A stretch of 64,000 nt of DNA from Bacillota bacterium (lineage in GTDB: Bacteria > Bacillota > Clostridia > Lachnospirales > Lachnospiraceae): positions 96,715-160,714 of the forward strand of contig JAEZGK010000056.1 of the NCBI GenBank assembly GCA_023437365.1, written 5' to 3'. A program made the translations under genes and the position numbers. Shown here piece after piece: positions 34,110-42,262 of the stretch. Below the pieces are notes generated by a model that was not told the DNA's origin, did no database searches, and saw only the letters and a list, made by a program, of their open reading frames with translations. Each line of letters starts with the position of its first letter. The first letter of the stretch is position 1.

Positions 34110-34804
34110 TGAGAATTCAAAATGTAGGTGCTTTATTTCATAAACAGGTGAAGGATGTCTTCAAAAATCTTCCGGTGCTGGTCCTATTTATCGTATATCC
34201 AATCATAGCACTGGTCATGACTCAGGCGATGAAGGATCAGGCGGATATGGGAAGCTTCTTTATTTCAATCTTTGCAACGATGCACTGCGTGTTCACACCG
34301 ATCGTTGCCACCTCCAGCATCATAACGGAGGAGAAGGAAGCAAACACCCTGCGTGTATTGATTATGTCCAATGTTAATCTGAGGGAGTATCTGCTGAGCA
34401 TCGGTGGTTTCGTACTCATCTCTACTCTGCTCTCCTCTAGCGTGTTCCTGTTTCTCCAGGGTCAGCCCTCCTTAGAGTCATCGCTTCGGTTCCTGGCTGC
34501 AATAGCTATTGGCAGCTTGATTTCAATCATTTTAGGTGTATGCATCGGCTTGTTCTCTAAAAATGCTGCTGCAGCCAACGGTCTGTCGGTTCCCTTCGGT
34601 ATGGTATTTGCTTTTTTGCCGATGCTTTCCAACTTTAATAAGGGCATTGAAGCCGTATCCAAATTCACCTTTAGCCAGCAGGTAGGCTATCTGTTGGGCG
34701 GGAAGTCCCTTACCTTCTTTGGGATTATGGTGATATGCGTAAACTTTATTCTTCTCCTCGTAATCTCGGCATTTCGTTTCAAACGAAGCATTTCGGAAGA
34801 ATAA
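34109..34804 (+). CDS. ABC-2 type exporter permease
   Basis: The product is 231 aa with six predicted helices; ALVMTQAMKDQADMGSFF forms an extracellular loop after helix 1 and ITEEKEANTLRVLIMSNV is the coupling helix region typical of ABC-2 permeases. The ATG overlaps the ATPase stop by one base. A single permease gene implies a homodimer. A long imperfect terminator follows at 34831-34942. Confidence 0.9.
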   Translation: MRIQNVGALFHKQVKDVFKNLPVLVLFIVYPIIALVMTQAMKDQADMGSFFISIFATMHCVFTPIVATSSIITEEKEANTLRVLIMSNVNLREYLLSIGGFVLISTLLSSSVFLFLQGQPSLESSLRFLAAIAIGSLISIILGVCIGLFSKNAAAANGLSVPFGMVFAFLPMLSNFNKGIEAVSKFTFSQQVGYLLGGKSLTFFGIMVICVNFILLLVISAFRFKRSISEE

Positions 34805-34830
34805 ATAGATCTTATCCTGAATGTATTATT

Positions 34831-34942
34831 AATAACAAAAACTCGGAAGACTCGTATTAGTAGATTATTTTTTACATCAGATATTAACCCTTCTGCTGTA
34901 AGAAAATAATTATTATATGAGTCTCTCCGAGTTTTATTATCC
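34831..34942. terminator. Long imperfect bidirectional terminator
   Basis: AAAACTCGGA (34837-34846) pairs with TCCGAGTTTT (34926-34935) and AGACTC (34848-34853) with GAGTCT (34919-34924); flanking AATAAT/ATTATT extends the stem. It separates the plus-strand ABC operon from the minus-strand gene at 34998. Confidence 0.75.
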
Positions 34943-34997
34943 TCCATATCCACGGTGGCACCCTATATCGCAGTAAGTAACCGTTGACCCGATAGTA

Positions 34998-35435
34998 TTA
35001 CTTATGGCATAAGGCCGCCGCTTCTTCCATGGAATGGCATCGTTCCACCTGAAAATATTTCATGAATTCCTTCGTGAACATATCAATTTCATGGTCTAGG
35101 CTGTTCCCGGCTCCCATGATAAATACCAAGGTCTTGCAAGTAGTTTTTGCCAATGAAGGGATAAAATACTGAAAAGCCCACTCTACATCCTCCTTGGTAT
35201 CCTCAAAACCATTGACCGCATTTACGATAATATTTATACATTGATATTTCTGCATTAGGTTCAACAGAAATTCACAGGGCTTTCGGTACTCCTCCCCACA
35301 GCTGAATTTCTTCCACTCGAGATACACCGCCGTCAGTTCCGGGCGGTAATAAACAAGACAATGCTCATTGTCATATCTTTCCCCGATATTGATCTCCACC
35401 TTGTTCGCTTCATCAGTTATCCTGTCAAATTCCAT
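34998..35435 (-). CDS. Conserved hypothetical protein, possible STAS-like fold
   Basis: The product is 145 aa from ATG 35435 (AGGAGG upstream). It has no signal or membrane segment. The pattern of strands and helices (LTAVYLEWKKFSCGEEYRK, INIIVNAVNGFEDTKEDVEW, TLVFIMGAGNSLDHEI, then a C-terminal helix MEEAAALC) resembles STAS or SpoIIAA-like domains, in which a Trp/Lys-rich strand and a KxxG-type loop are common. I cannot confirm this without a profile search. It is a lone gene with its own flanking terminators. Confidence 0.6.
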   Translation of the reverse strand: MEFDRITDEANKVEINIGERYDNEHCLVYYRPELTAVYLEWKKFSCGEEYRKPCEFLLNLMQKYQCINIIVNAVNGFEDTKEDVEWAFQYFIPSLAKTTCKTLVFIMGAGNSLDHEIDMFTKEFMKYFQVERCHSMEEAAALCHK

Positions 35436-35646
35436 ACTCCCAACCTCCTATAGATACTTTTCTAGACTTTGGTATATTCTAGCACAGGTATTCCTAGAAA
35501 TCCACAGTCATTTCATTCAATTAATTATATATAACAAAAGTATTATAGTTAATATCTAACGGATTTCTTATTAACGTAGATTAGTTCCTGGGATAGGATG
35601 AGAAATCTCTAATTAAAGACTTCATTTATAGCAGACTGTATAAAGA

Positions 35647-35688
35647 AAGACCTTAGGGTTATGCCGGTCTGGCATACCGAAAGGTCTT
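35647..35688 (-). terminator. Terminator after rsfS
   Basis: AGACCTTAGGGTTATGCC pairs with GGCATACCGAAAGGTCT with two bulges; on the minus strand TTTCTTTATA follows. It ends the nadD-yqeK-rsfS transcript. No gene is visible in 35436-35646. Confidence 0.78.
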
Positions 35689-35719
35689 CCGATTATTCCA
35701 TGCTATTCTTCTGCAAAAT

Positions 35720-36076
35720 CTATACGTCAAGCTCTTCTCTGCTCACGGTTTTCCCATCTCTCCAGATACGCTCCAGATTATAGAACAGGCGGTCTTCCTT
35801 GGAAAATACATGAACTACGACATCGCCGTAATCCATTAATATCCAGCTGGCAGATCTGACACCTTCAATTCTTTTCGGTTCATAACCATTGCGTCCAAGG
35901 GTCTCCGATACAGAACTCATCAGCGCATCCACCTGAGATGAATTTGTTCCGTTTGCAATAATAAAATAATCAGCAATGATAGAGATATCCTTTATCTCAA
36001 TCACTGTGATATCTTCTCCCTTTTTCTCTTCCAATGCCTGATAAGCAAGCTTAACCATGTTCTTTGAATTGTCCAT
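35720..36076 (-). CDS. rsfS: Ribosome silencing factor RsfS
   Basis: The product is 118 aa, the normal length. The family pattern is present: DITVIEIKDISIIADYFIIA, NSSQVDALMSSVSETLGRNG, then SASWILMDYGDVVVHVFSKE and DRLFYNLERIW. RsfS binds L14 on the 50S subunit and blocks subunit joining when nutrients are short. It is the last gene of a nadD-yqeK-rsfS group, an order conserved in Firmicutes. Confidence 0.96.
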   Translation of the reverse strand: MDNSKNMVKLAYQALEEKKGEDITVIEIKDISIIADYFIIANGTNSSQVDALMSSVSETLGRNGYEPKRIEGVRSASWILMDYGDVVVHVFSKEDRLFYNLERIWRDGKTVSREELDV

Positions 36077-36166
36077 TACAATCCCCTTTCAGATTCTATG
36101 ATAATACTCATGTTGTTACAGCAGGACCTATCACTATTATTATATCTCTATTTTATGCTGAAGTCC

Positions 36167-36736
36167 TTAATTCAACAATGACTGGTAATAGCTTAAGGTA
36201 TCCTCCGTCATTTCATCGATGACAGCGGAGGACTTTCGAAGGTAGCTCAGCATATTCTCCAAAATAAGCAGCACTCCATGGTCGATATCCGTATAAGCGG
36301 TCTGTCTGATCTTCTCGATGTGCGGCAAAGGCCATCGATATGGTTCAATATAATCTGCTGTGAAGATGATTTTCTCCAATAAACTCATTCCGGGCCGGCC
36401 AGTGGTGTGATATACGATAGCATTCAAAATCTCTTCATCAAGTATACCATACTTCTCCTTAGCAAAGATCGCACCAACCTTTCCGTGCAGTAGAAAAGGG
36501 CACTCTTTTTCTACCTCTCTGACCTTAAGCTGATGAGCCACACACTGCTCCAGAAGTTCGGCATCTGTCAAATATTTCGCACAATCATGAAGAATACCTG
36601 CAATACCGGCTTTCTCCTCATCATAACCAAAGATGACCGCCATATCCCTTGCTACCTCCTCCACGCCGACGCTGTGAAGGTATCTGGAGGGGCTGAGTAC
36701 CTCTTCCATACTATCTCGTAATTGATGTATGTCCAT
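36167..36736 (-). CDS. yqeK: YqeK, HD-domain diadenosine tetraphosphatase
   Basis: The product is 189 aa. The HD superfamily metal ligands are visible: His in RYLHSVGVEEVARDM, HD in GILHDCAKY, His in LLHGKVGAIFAKE and Asp in DIDHGV. The closing segment FTADYIEPYR is also family-typical. YqeK cleaves Ap4A symmetrically to ADP. ATG 36736 begins 4 bases after the nadD stop (GAGGAATGACAGC upstream), so the two are co-translated. Confidence 0.95.
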   Translation of the reverse strand: MDIHQLRDSMEEVLSPSRYLHSVGVEEVARDMAVIFGYDEEKAGIAGILHDCAKYLTDAELLEQCVAHQLKVREVEKECPFLLHGKVGAIFAKEKYGILDEEILNAIVYHTTGRPGMSLLEKIIFTADYIEPYRWPLPHIEKIRQTAYTDIDHGVLLILENMLSYLRKSSAVIDEMTEDTLSYYQSLLN

Positions 36737-36740
36737 GCTG

Positions 36741-37358
36741 TCATTCCTCCGGTGCTGTCAAATACAGCCTGTTTTTATTGATGTATTCTATCACAGCTTC
36801 GGGCAGGTAATAACGAACCGATCTCTGCTCTTTCCTTCTTTTCCTGATCTCCTCGGAGGCAATCTGGATGGTAGGCATGTCCAGCAGCAATACTCTTGCT
36901 TTATATTGCCGCTTAAGATACTCCGCCTGCTGCTGCAATTTTTTAGGCTCCACATGATCCCGTCCCGCAGCTACTACAGTACAAAGATCGAATATGGTCT
37001 GTGGCTGATACCATTGAGGCATCATAAATAGAGAATCTGCTCCAACAATAAAATAATACTCCATCTCGGGATTCTCCTGCTTAAGTAAGGTCAGTGTATC
37101 AGCTGTATAAGTATAGCCGTTCCGCTCCAATTCAAAGCTAGATAATTCAAAATGAGGATTGTCCTTGATTGCCAGAGATATCATCTCCACCCTCTGCTCA
37201 TCCGTAACTTGAGACGGCTTTGCTTTATGAGGTGGATTCTTTGAAGGCATGAAAAGAATCTGATCCAGCCCGATCTGTTCATAAGCATTTTCAGCTAAGA
37301 ACAGATGCCCGAAATGGATTGGATTAAAGGTACCTCCCATGATTCCGATCTTTTTCAT
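36741..37358 (-). CDS. nadD: Nicotinate-nucleotide adenylyltransferase NadD
   Basis: The product is 205 aa. ATG 37358 is chosen (AGGTGG upstream); it opens KKIGIMGGTFNPIHFGHLFL with the nucleotidyl-transferase GxFNPxHxGH motif. Further family segments are FMPSKNPPHK, FIVGADSLFMMPQWYQP and, near the end, IQIASEEIRKR (SSTxIR-type motif). It adenylates nicotinate mononucleotide in NAD synthesis. Located between yhbY and yqeK. Confidence 0.96.
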   Translation of the reverse strand: MKKIGIMGGTFNPIHFGHLFLAENAYEQIGLDQILFMPSKNPPHKAKPSQVTDEQRVEMISLAIKDNPHFELSSFELERNGYTYTADTLTLLKQENPEMEYYFIVGADSLFMMPQWYQPQTIFDLCTVVAAGRDHVEPKKLQQQAEYLKRQYKARVLLLDMPTIQIASEEIRKRRKEQRSVRYYLPEAVIEYINKNRLYLTAPEE

Positions 37359-37498
37359 TCGTACCACCTGCCTGTTTCTTTTATTCTTCCATGATATCAT
37401 ATACGTACCGAAGGCATAGGTTCAGTAGCTCATTCTTGATTTGAGCTACCTTCTGCACCTTTATCCTCATGTACATAACCTTGTTGTATATCGTGCTT

Positions 37499-37810
37499 TT
37501 ACACTCTCTTGGATTTTTTCTCTTCCGGAAGGACAATTTTCTTCTTGTCCTTGGATTCTCTGTAAAGAACGATTTTCTTACCAATTACCTGAACCACCTC
37601 AGAATGGGTACGCTCAGAAAGTACTATAGCCATTTCCTTGGGATCATCGGAACAGTTTTTTAACACGCTGATCTTGATTAATTCCCTGGCTTCCAAAGCC
37701 TCCGATACTCCCTGTGTAATCTCCGGGGTTAAGGCTGATTTACCAATCTGATAAATTGGTTCTATCGTCATCGCAAGACCCTTTAAATATGCTCTTTGCT
37801 TCGTTGTCAT
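37499..37810 (-). CDS. yhbY: YhbY, CRM-domain ribosome assembly RNA-binding protein
   Basis: The product is 103 aa. The CRM fold is recognised by TTKQRAYLKGLAMTIEPIYQ followed by IGKSALTPEIT, the basic loop LIKISVLKNC and QVIGKKIVLYRES (GxxG-type loop). YhbY binds precursors of the large ribosomal subunit. The C-terminus is highly basic (KDKKKIVLPEEKKSKRV). A cloverleaf-like repeat lies in the 158-bp gap to obg. Confidence 0.94.
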   Translation of the reverse strand: MTTKQRAYLKGLAMTIEPIYQIGKSALTPEITQGVSEALEARELIKISVLKNCSDDPKEMAIVLSERTHSEVVQVIGKKIVLYRESKDKKKIVLPEEKKSKRV

Positions 37811-37837
37811 CTGTAAACTCCTTTCAGTATTATATTA

Positions 37838-37955
37838 ATGTGTCATAAACACCAACCGTGTCCTTATCGTATCGGATAGGATATGTTGTAATTGTAAACC
37901 AGCTTGCATACAGTAGATCCCCTTCGATAAAGGTGCTTTGCACCTTATGACACAT
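37838..37955. repeat. Cloverleaf-like palindromic element, copy C
   Basis: The outer stem ATGTGTCATAA (37838-37848) is perfectly complementary to 37945-37955. Left arm: ACAC-caacc-GTGT (37849-37861). Right arm: AAGGTGC-ttt-GCACCTT (37930-37946). The central arm is partly decayed but keeps TTATCG/CGATAA and the shared tip CCAGCTTGC. It lies between obg and yhbY. Confidence 0.78.
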
Positions 37956-37968
37956 GATTGCTTAACAT

Positions 37969-39252
37969 TTATCTGTAATAGTCAAACTGTAGACCATACA
38001 TTCTAACGGTATCGCCTTCCTGTATGCCAAGACCTTCCAGCTGTTCAAGAATTCCATTGTCCTTCAAGAATTTCTGGAAGAATTCGAAACCTTTCTCGGA
38101 ATCCAGATTCGTATATCCAAGCATTCGTTCGATTCTGGGTCCTTCCACAGCAAAAAGATGCTCTTCCTCCTGCCATACCTCAAAAGCCAGATTGGAGTTT
38201 GCCATATCCTCAGGAAAGAATTCCTTTTCAAATACCACAGGGGTATCATCCAACTGCTCGAGCATTCCCTTGACATGGTATAACAACTCCTTCATGCCCT
38301 TTCCGCTGACCGCTGAAATCGGAAATACCGGAATACCCTGTGGCTCAAAGGTATCTTTGATTTTTTTAAGAACCTCTTCGGCATCCTCTTCATATAAGAC
38401 ATCTGTTTTATTCGCCGCAATGACCTGGGGCCGCTTTGCCAACTCCGGATTATAGGCGGCCAGCTCTGCATTGATGGTATTGATATCCTCAATCGGATCT
38501 CTACCCTCAGTGGAAGCAGCATCCACGAGGTGGATAATCACCTTGGTCCGCTCTATATGACGAAGAAATTCATGCCCGAGTCCAAGTCCTTCTGAAGCAC
38601 CTTCGATCAGACCGGGAATATCAGCGATAACAAAGCCGCCGCCCTCCAGATCCACCACACCCAGATTCGGGCTTAAGGTCGTAAAGTGATAATTACCGAT
38701 CTTTGGCTTTGCATTGGTTACACGGGATAACAGGGTAGATTTGCCCACATTCGGGAACCCGACGAGGCCCACATCAGCAATCACCTTAAGTTCCAGTATC
38801 ACATCCATCTCCTGTGCCTTCTGACCGGGTTGTGCATACTTCGGTACCTGCATCGTCGGAGTCGCATAATGCTGGTTACCCTTGCCGCCTCTGCCTCCGC
38901 GAAGAATCACCTCACGGTTATGCCCATGAGACATATCAGCAACCACCTTGCCGGTCTCTTTTTCCTTGATCACGGTTCCTTCCGGAACCTTAACGATCAG
39001 ATCCTCACCGTCTTTGCCGTGACAGCGCTTCTTTCCGCCGTTGTCGCCGTCCTGTGCGCTGTATTTACGGATATATCGAAATTCCGACAAGGTGTTGAGA
39101 CCTTCATCCACTTCGAAGATCAAATCACCGCCTTTGCCTCCGTCTCCACCATCGGGACCGCCTGCCGGAACAAAAATCTCCTTACGGAAGCTGACATGAC
39201 CGTCTCCGCCCTTACCGGATCTGATATGGATCTCTGCTCTATCTGCAAACAT
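37969..39252 (-). CDS. obg: Obg/CgtA GTPase
   Basis: The product is 427 aa from ATG 39252 (AGGTGATAG upstream). An Obg glycine-rich N-terminal domain (FADRAEIHIRSGKGGDGHVS to about 158) is followed by the G domain (GFPNVGKSTLLS, DIPGLIEGASEG, NKTD) and the OCT domain (about 345-427, ending TVRMYGLQFDYY). Obg acts in late 50S assembly and growth control. It has its own promoter (39427-39399) after the rpmA terminator, so it is separable from the L21-L27 operon. Confidence 0.97.
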   Translation of the reverse strand: MFADRAEIHIRSGKGGDGHVSFRKEIFVPAGGPDGGDGGKGGDLIFEVDEGLNTLSEFRYIRKYSAQDGDNGGKKRCHGKDGEDLIVKVPEGTVIKEKETGKVVADMSHGHNREVILRGGRGGKGNQHYATPTMQVPKYAQPGQKAQEMDVILELKVIADVGLVGFPNVGKSTLLSRVTNAKPKIGNYHFTTLSPNLGVVDLEGGGFVIADIPGLIEGASEGLGLGHEFLRHIERTKVIIHLVDAASTEGRDPIEDINTINAELAAYNPELAKRPQVIAANKTDVLYEEDAEEVLKKIKDTFEPQGIPVFPISAVSGKGMKELLYHVKGMLEQLDDTPVVFEKEFFPEDMANSNLAFEVWQEEEHLFAVEGPRIERMLGYTNLDSEKGFEFFQKFLKDNGILEQLEGLGIQEGDTVRMYGLQFDYYR

Positions 39253-39398
39253 TCTATCACCTGTTATCACAAAAGAATAAATTACAGTCAATACCCCAGC
39301 CATAGCAGCTCAGCTGCGGCATCCTCTCCTGAGTAATCTATCCTGTGTTTTCCTCTCTATCTTAATATGACCATATTGTTACCAAAATCTTTATGCTT

Positions 39399-39427
39399 AT
39401 TATATAAAAAAAACCAAACAAATACAA
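39399..39427 (-). promoter_or_regulatory. Promoter of obg
   Basis: On the minus strand TTGTAT (39427-39422) and TATAAT (39404-39399) are 17 bases apart; the leader would be about 140 nt. The rest of 39253-39509 shows no gene. Confidence 0.7.
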
Positions 39428-39509
39428 CTCAAGAAAATAATACATGATATGCGACAAAACTCCCCTATACTCAGTCAATCCAATGTCTTCCATGCATCCC
39501 ATGCATAAA

Positions 39510-39543
39510 ATAACCCCAAATCCGAATAAGAATTTGGGGTTAT
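39510..39543 (-). terminator. Terminator of rplU-prp-rpmA operon
   Basis: ATAACCCCAAAT pairs with ATTTGGGGTTAT around a 10-nt loop, followed on the minus strand by TTTTATGC. Confidence 0.85.
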
Positions 39544-39563
39544 GGTTATCACCGAGTGTTTAA

Positions 39564-39851
39564 TTATTTTGCTTCAACCGGGTAAACACTTGCCTGCTTC
39601 TTGTCTCTACCCTTGCGTTCGAACTTAACAACGCCGTCAACCAAAGCAAATAATGTATCATCGCCACCGCGTCCAACATTTACTCCGGGATGGATCTTCG
39701 TTCCACGCTGTCTGTAAAGAATATTTCCAGCAAGGACAAACTGACCGTCTGCTCTCTTTGCGCCCAATCTCTTGGACTCGGAATCTCTACCGTTCTTGGT
39801 AGAACCAACACCCTTTTTATGAGCGAAAAATTGAAGGTTCATTCTTAACAT
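39564..39851 (-). CDS. rpmA: 50S ribosomal protein L27
   Basis: The product is 95 aa. The N-terminal extension MLRMNLQFF-AHKKG carries the Firmicutes cleavage site after FF; the protease Prp, encoded just upstream, removes it. The body shows the conserved GRDSESKRLGAKRADGQFV and ILYRQRGTKIHPG. AGGAGG lies before ATG 39851. Last gene of the rplU-prp-rpmA operon. Confidence 0.98.
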   Translation of the reverse strand: MLRMNLQFFAHKKGVGSTKNGRDSESKRLGAKRADGQFVLAGNILYRQRGTKIHPGVNVGRGGDDTLFALVDGVVKFERKGRDKKQASVYPVEAK

Positions 39852-39893
39852 GTTCTACACCTCCTACGATTCTAATGACATATCATTTATCTG

Positions 39894-40226
39894 TTACTGT
39901 GATTTTACTAAAGTAAGTCTGATATACTTTTCGGTATATTCCTCCGCAATTCCCTGGAGTCCTAAGACTAAGGAGCTAAGCAGCAAATTCGAGTTGTTAC
40001 TCAAAGTCGAAACCACATGAAATTCTATAAAACCTTTTTTCTCATCCTGATCCAAAGTGAACCGATCATGAGTAAAATTCTCAATAGAATTTATCGTATT
40101 GATCACCAGTGCCGATACCGCTGCACATACCACATCACTTCCGTATTCGGAATAATCGGCATGTCCCGATACTTGAAAACCGGTAACCAAATTCTCTGCA
40201 TTTTTAAAAATGGATACATTGATCAT
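39894..40226 (-). CDS. prp: Ribosomal-processing cysteine protease Prp
   Basis: The product is 110 aa. The catalytic dyad is visible as His in FQVSGHADYSEYG (residue 22) and Cys in SDVVCAAVSAL (residue 34). Prp cleaves the N-terminal extension of L27 and is required for its assembly in Firmicutes. It sits between the genes for L21 and L27, the standard order. Confidence 0.95.
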   Translation of the reverse strand: MINVSIFKNAENLVTGFQVSGHADYSEYGSDVVCAAVSALVINTINSIENFTHDRFTLDQDEKKGFIEFHVVSTLSNNSNLLLSSLVLGLQGIAEEYTEKYIRLTLVKSQ

Positions 40227-40237
40227 ATCACATCTAC

Positions 40238-40546
40238 CTATGCATTGATCTTTTCAATCTTAACCTTGGTAAATGGCTGTCTATGACCATTCTTCTTGTG
40301 ATATCCGGACTTTCTCTTGTATCTGAAAACAATAACTTTCCTATTCTTGCCTTCTTCAACAACAGTTGCTGTAACCTTAGCGTTAGCTACAGTAGGGTTA
40401 CCTACTACTAACTCGCCCTTGTTTACTGCAAGTACCTGATCAAAAGTAACAGTTGCTCCTGCATCAACACCGAGCTTCTCAACTTTAATGATATCGCCTT
40501 CCGCTACCTTGTACTGTTTTCCACCAGTTGCAATAATTGCGTACAT
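40238..40546 (-). CDS. rplU: 50S ribosomal protein L21
   Basis: The product is 102 aa from ATG 40546 (AGGAGG upstream). It begins YAIIATGGKQYKVAEGDIIK and ends with the family motif KRKSGYHKKNGHRQPFTKVK. It binds 23S rRNA. First gene of its operon, behind a structured leader and a strong promoter. Confidence 0.98.
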   Translation of the reverse strand: MYAIIATGGKQYKVAEGDIIKVEKLGVDAGATVTFDQVLAVNKGELVVGNPTVANAKVTATVVEEGKNRKVIVFRYKRKSGYHKKNGHRQPFTKVKIEKINA

Positions 40547-40650
40547 ATTGGCACCTCCTATTATCATTACTCGCCAACTGTGGTGTCTGTCAGCTGACAT
40601 AACATAATTGTCTGTCAGTGGGCAGAGCTTTTACCTCGTTGCGCGGCACA
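40547..40650 (-). ncRNA. Probable L21 leader RNA
   Basis: The 100-nt transcribed leader contains conserved-looking CGCGCAACGAGGTAAAAGC and later TTGGCGAG, with stems formed by CTGACAGAC and GTCAGCTGACAG segments. Position and length fit the Firmicutes L21 leader that mediates autoregulation; the match is from memory of the family and was not tested. Confidence 0.5.
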
Positions 40651-40657
40651 CTAAATT

Positions 40658-40686
40658 ATAGTAGCATAGCATATAGTATTTGTCAA
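40658..40686 (-). promoter_or_regulatory. Promoter of rplU operon
   Basis: On the minus strand TTGACA (40686-40681) and TACTAT (40663-40658) are 17 bases apart. The tandem repeat at 40688-40770 abuts its -35 box. Confidence 0.82.
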
Positions 40687-40687
40687 T

Positions 40688-40770
40688 CAGATAATTTACG
40701 GCATTTTCTTTCTTCTGATAATTTACGGCATTTTCTTTCTCTGATAATTTACGGCATTTTCTTTCTTCTT
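40688..40770. repeat. Three tandem ~26-bp repeats copying a gene's 3' end
   Basis: Copies at 40688-40714, 40715-40740 and 40741-40770 share GATAATTTACGGCATTTTCT. Copy 3 contains the stop codon and last three codons (KMP-stop) of the gene at 40749-41225; copies 1 and 2 are non-coding duplicates of that end. They lie immediately upstream of the rplU -35 box. Confidence 0.9.
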
Positions 40771-41225
40771 TTGCCTGTAATCTCGTTCACTGTCAACTCC
40801 AGAACCTCGGTCATCTTCAGTACCTGCTCGGGATAATGCATATTCTCTTCCCCGGCATGGTAATGCTCCATGATGCTGTCTAGCGCCATAATCTTCTTTT
40901 CCTCCGGGAGGAAATTCAGAGTTCCGTTGCCGCAAACACTTTCATATTCCATCGTGCAGGTTCCGTTATCACCCATGACCAGATTATGCCCGTGATCCAT
41001 GGAAAATGCAACATGGTTATTCTTCTTCAATAGCTCCAGCTTTGTTCCTTCCCTTGCTGCATGAAAATACAGCTGAAAGCTTCCCTGCTCATAAGATACA
41101 CCAAAATTCAACGGTATGACATAGGGATAATCCTCCTGATAAAATGCAACATTACACACGTCACACTGTTTCATTACTTCATAAATTTCATTTGGGTCTG
41201 TTATCTCTCTGTCACTTCTTCTCAT
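40749..41225 (-). CDS. Pyridoxamine 5'-phosphate oxidase-like flavin protein
   Basis: The product is 158 aa from ATG 41225 (AAAGGAG upstream). It has the split-barrel FMN-binding pattern of the PNPOx-like/NimA group: MKQCDVCNVAFYQEDYPYVI, PLNFGVSYEQGSFQLYFHAA and EGTKLELLKKNNHVAFSMD. Members include nitroimidazole-resistance proteins and haem- or FMN-binding proteins. Function here is not determined. Its 3' end is part of a tandem repeat. Confidence 0.88.
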   Translation of the reverse strand: MRRSDREITDPNEIYEVMKQCDVCNVAFYQEDYPYVIPLNFGVSYEQGSFQLYFHAAREGTKLELLKKNNHVAFSMDHGHNLVMGDNGTCTMEYESVCGNGTLNFLPEEKKIMALDSIMEHYHAGEENMHYPEQVLKMTEVLELTVNEITGKRRKKMP

Positions 41226-41409
41226 TTGTTAATCTCCTTTCTTGCGAATACAAATAAATTCGCGTAGCAGCACAATACTTTCCGGTGAACTGTAAGCAAT
41301 TCGTTGTGAAAAATCTTTCTTATCTCACTATCAGACATTAGTAGCAAAGCAAAAGATGCTTTTTTCGCACTTCTCCAGTACCACTAATATTCTGTTACAC
41401 TCACTTTTG

Positions 41410-42093
41410 CTAGGAAATCAACTTTGCCAAGTCCTCCTCTGATAAGAAGGGCTTCAGTATCGGATACAGCTTATTGCTGTGCACCACATAACTCATATGG
41501 TTTTCTCCGGCAAGAATCTGCATGGTACAATTGGGAATCGTCTCGGCAATCTTTCTGGTATGTTCCTCTTTGATCAGATCCTTGCTTCCGGCCAGAACCA
41601 ACGTCGGCACGACTATTTTATGCAGTTCCTCCTCCGAGATCTGAGGCTGTGTTATCATCAGGCGGAAATTCGGATTTCTGGTTATGTAGTAGATTAATCG
41701 AAACAGATTAAGGTATCGCTTTTTCACTCCCTCTGGGGTAAGATTGGCCCCACTGATGATCAGCTTGGATAACAGCCCGGGATAAGCGGCCGCTATCATG
41801 AGACCAAGGATGCCGCCATCACTAAAGCCGTATAGTATCGGCTTTTCCAATCCGAGAATACGTATGAAGCCTACAATATCCTCCGCCATGCTGCGATAGT
41901 CAAGTTCTCTGACCTTTGTGCTCTGTCCGTGTCCTCTGCTGTCAATCGCATAGACTGTGTATTGTTCCTTAAGCTGAGCCATCAAAACATCAAAGATCTG
42001 ATGACTCTCTCCGTTTCCGTGAAGCAGTATGATTGGCTGTCCCTCGCCTGTCTTTTCATAGTAAAGAGTGATATCATTCACAATTTGAAACAT
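41410..42093 (-). CDS. Alpha/beta hydrolase
   Basis: The product is 227 aa from ATG 42093 (GGGGAGGAG upstream). Features: oxyanion segment ILLHGNGESHQIFD, nucleophile in LYGFSDGGILGL, acid region VLAGSKDLIK and His in GENHMSYVVH. It is a small cytoplasmic esterase/peptidase-type hydrolase with a short cap. Substrate unknown. The 41226-41409 spacer downstream of L21-side genes holds no gene. Confidence 0.88.
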   Translation of the reverse strand: MFQIVNDITLYYEKTGEGQPIILLHGNGESHQIFDVLMAQLKEQYTVYAIDSRGHGQSTKVRELDYRSMAEDIVGFIRILGLEKPILYGFSDGGILGLMIAAAYPGLLSKLIISGANLTPEGVKKRYLNLFRLIYYITRNPNFRLMITQPQISEEELHKIVVPTLVLAGSKDLIKEEHTRKIAETIPNCTMQILAGENHMSYVVHSNKLYPILKPFLSEEDLAKLIS

Positions 42094-42227
42094 ACAAGCT
42101 CCTCCCCGATATTACATATCAGGAAACAAATGATATTCCTGATCGACTTATATTTCAATTAAGAGTACAAAAAATAGTATACCTTATTATTATGTATTTT
42201 ACCAGAGAAGAATTAGAACGATCTGGA

Positions 42228-42256
42228 TTGACATATTTAACTTTGTATCCTATAAT
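42228..42256 (+). promoter_or_regulatory. Consensus promoter of ABC-2 exporter operon
   Basis: TTGACA (42228-42233) and TATAAT (42251-42256) are exactly 17 bases apart. The start should be near 42263, 350 nt before the first codon. Confidence 0.88.
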
Positions 42257-42262
42257 AATTAA

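Noticed and set aside
41330..41400. AGCAAAAGATGC ... CACTTTTGCT as another palindromic element copy
   Set aside because: Only the outermost bases pair and none of the inner arms can be aligned with copies A to C.
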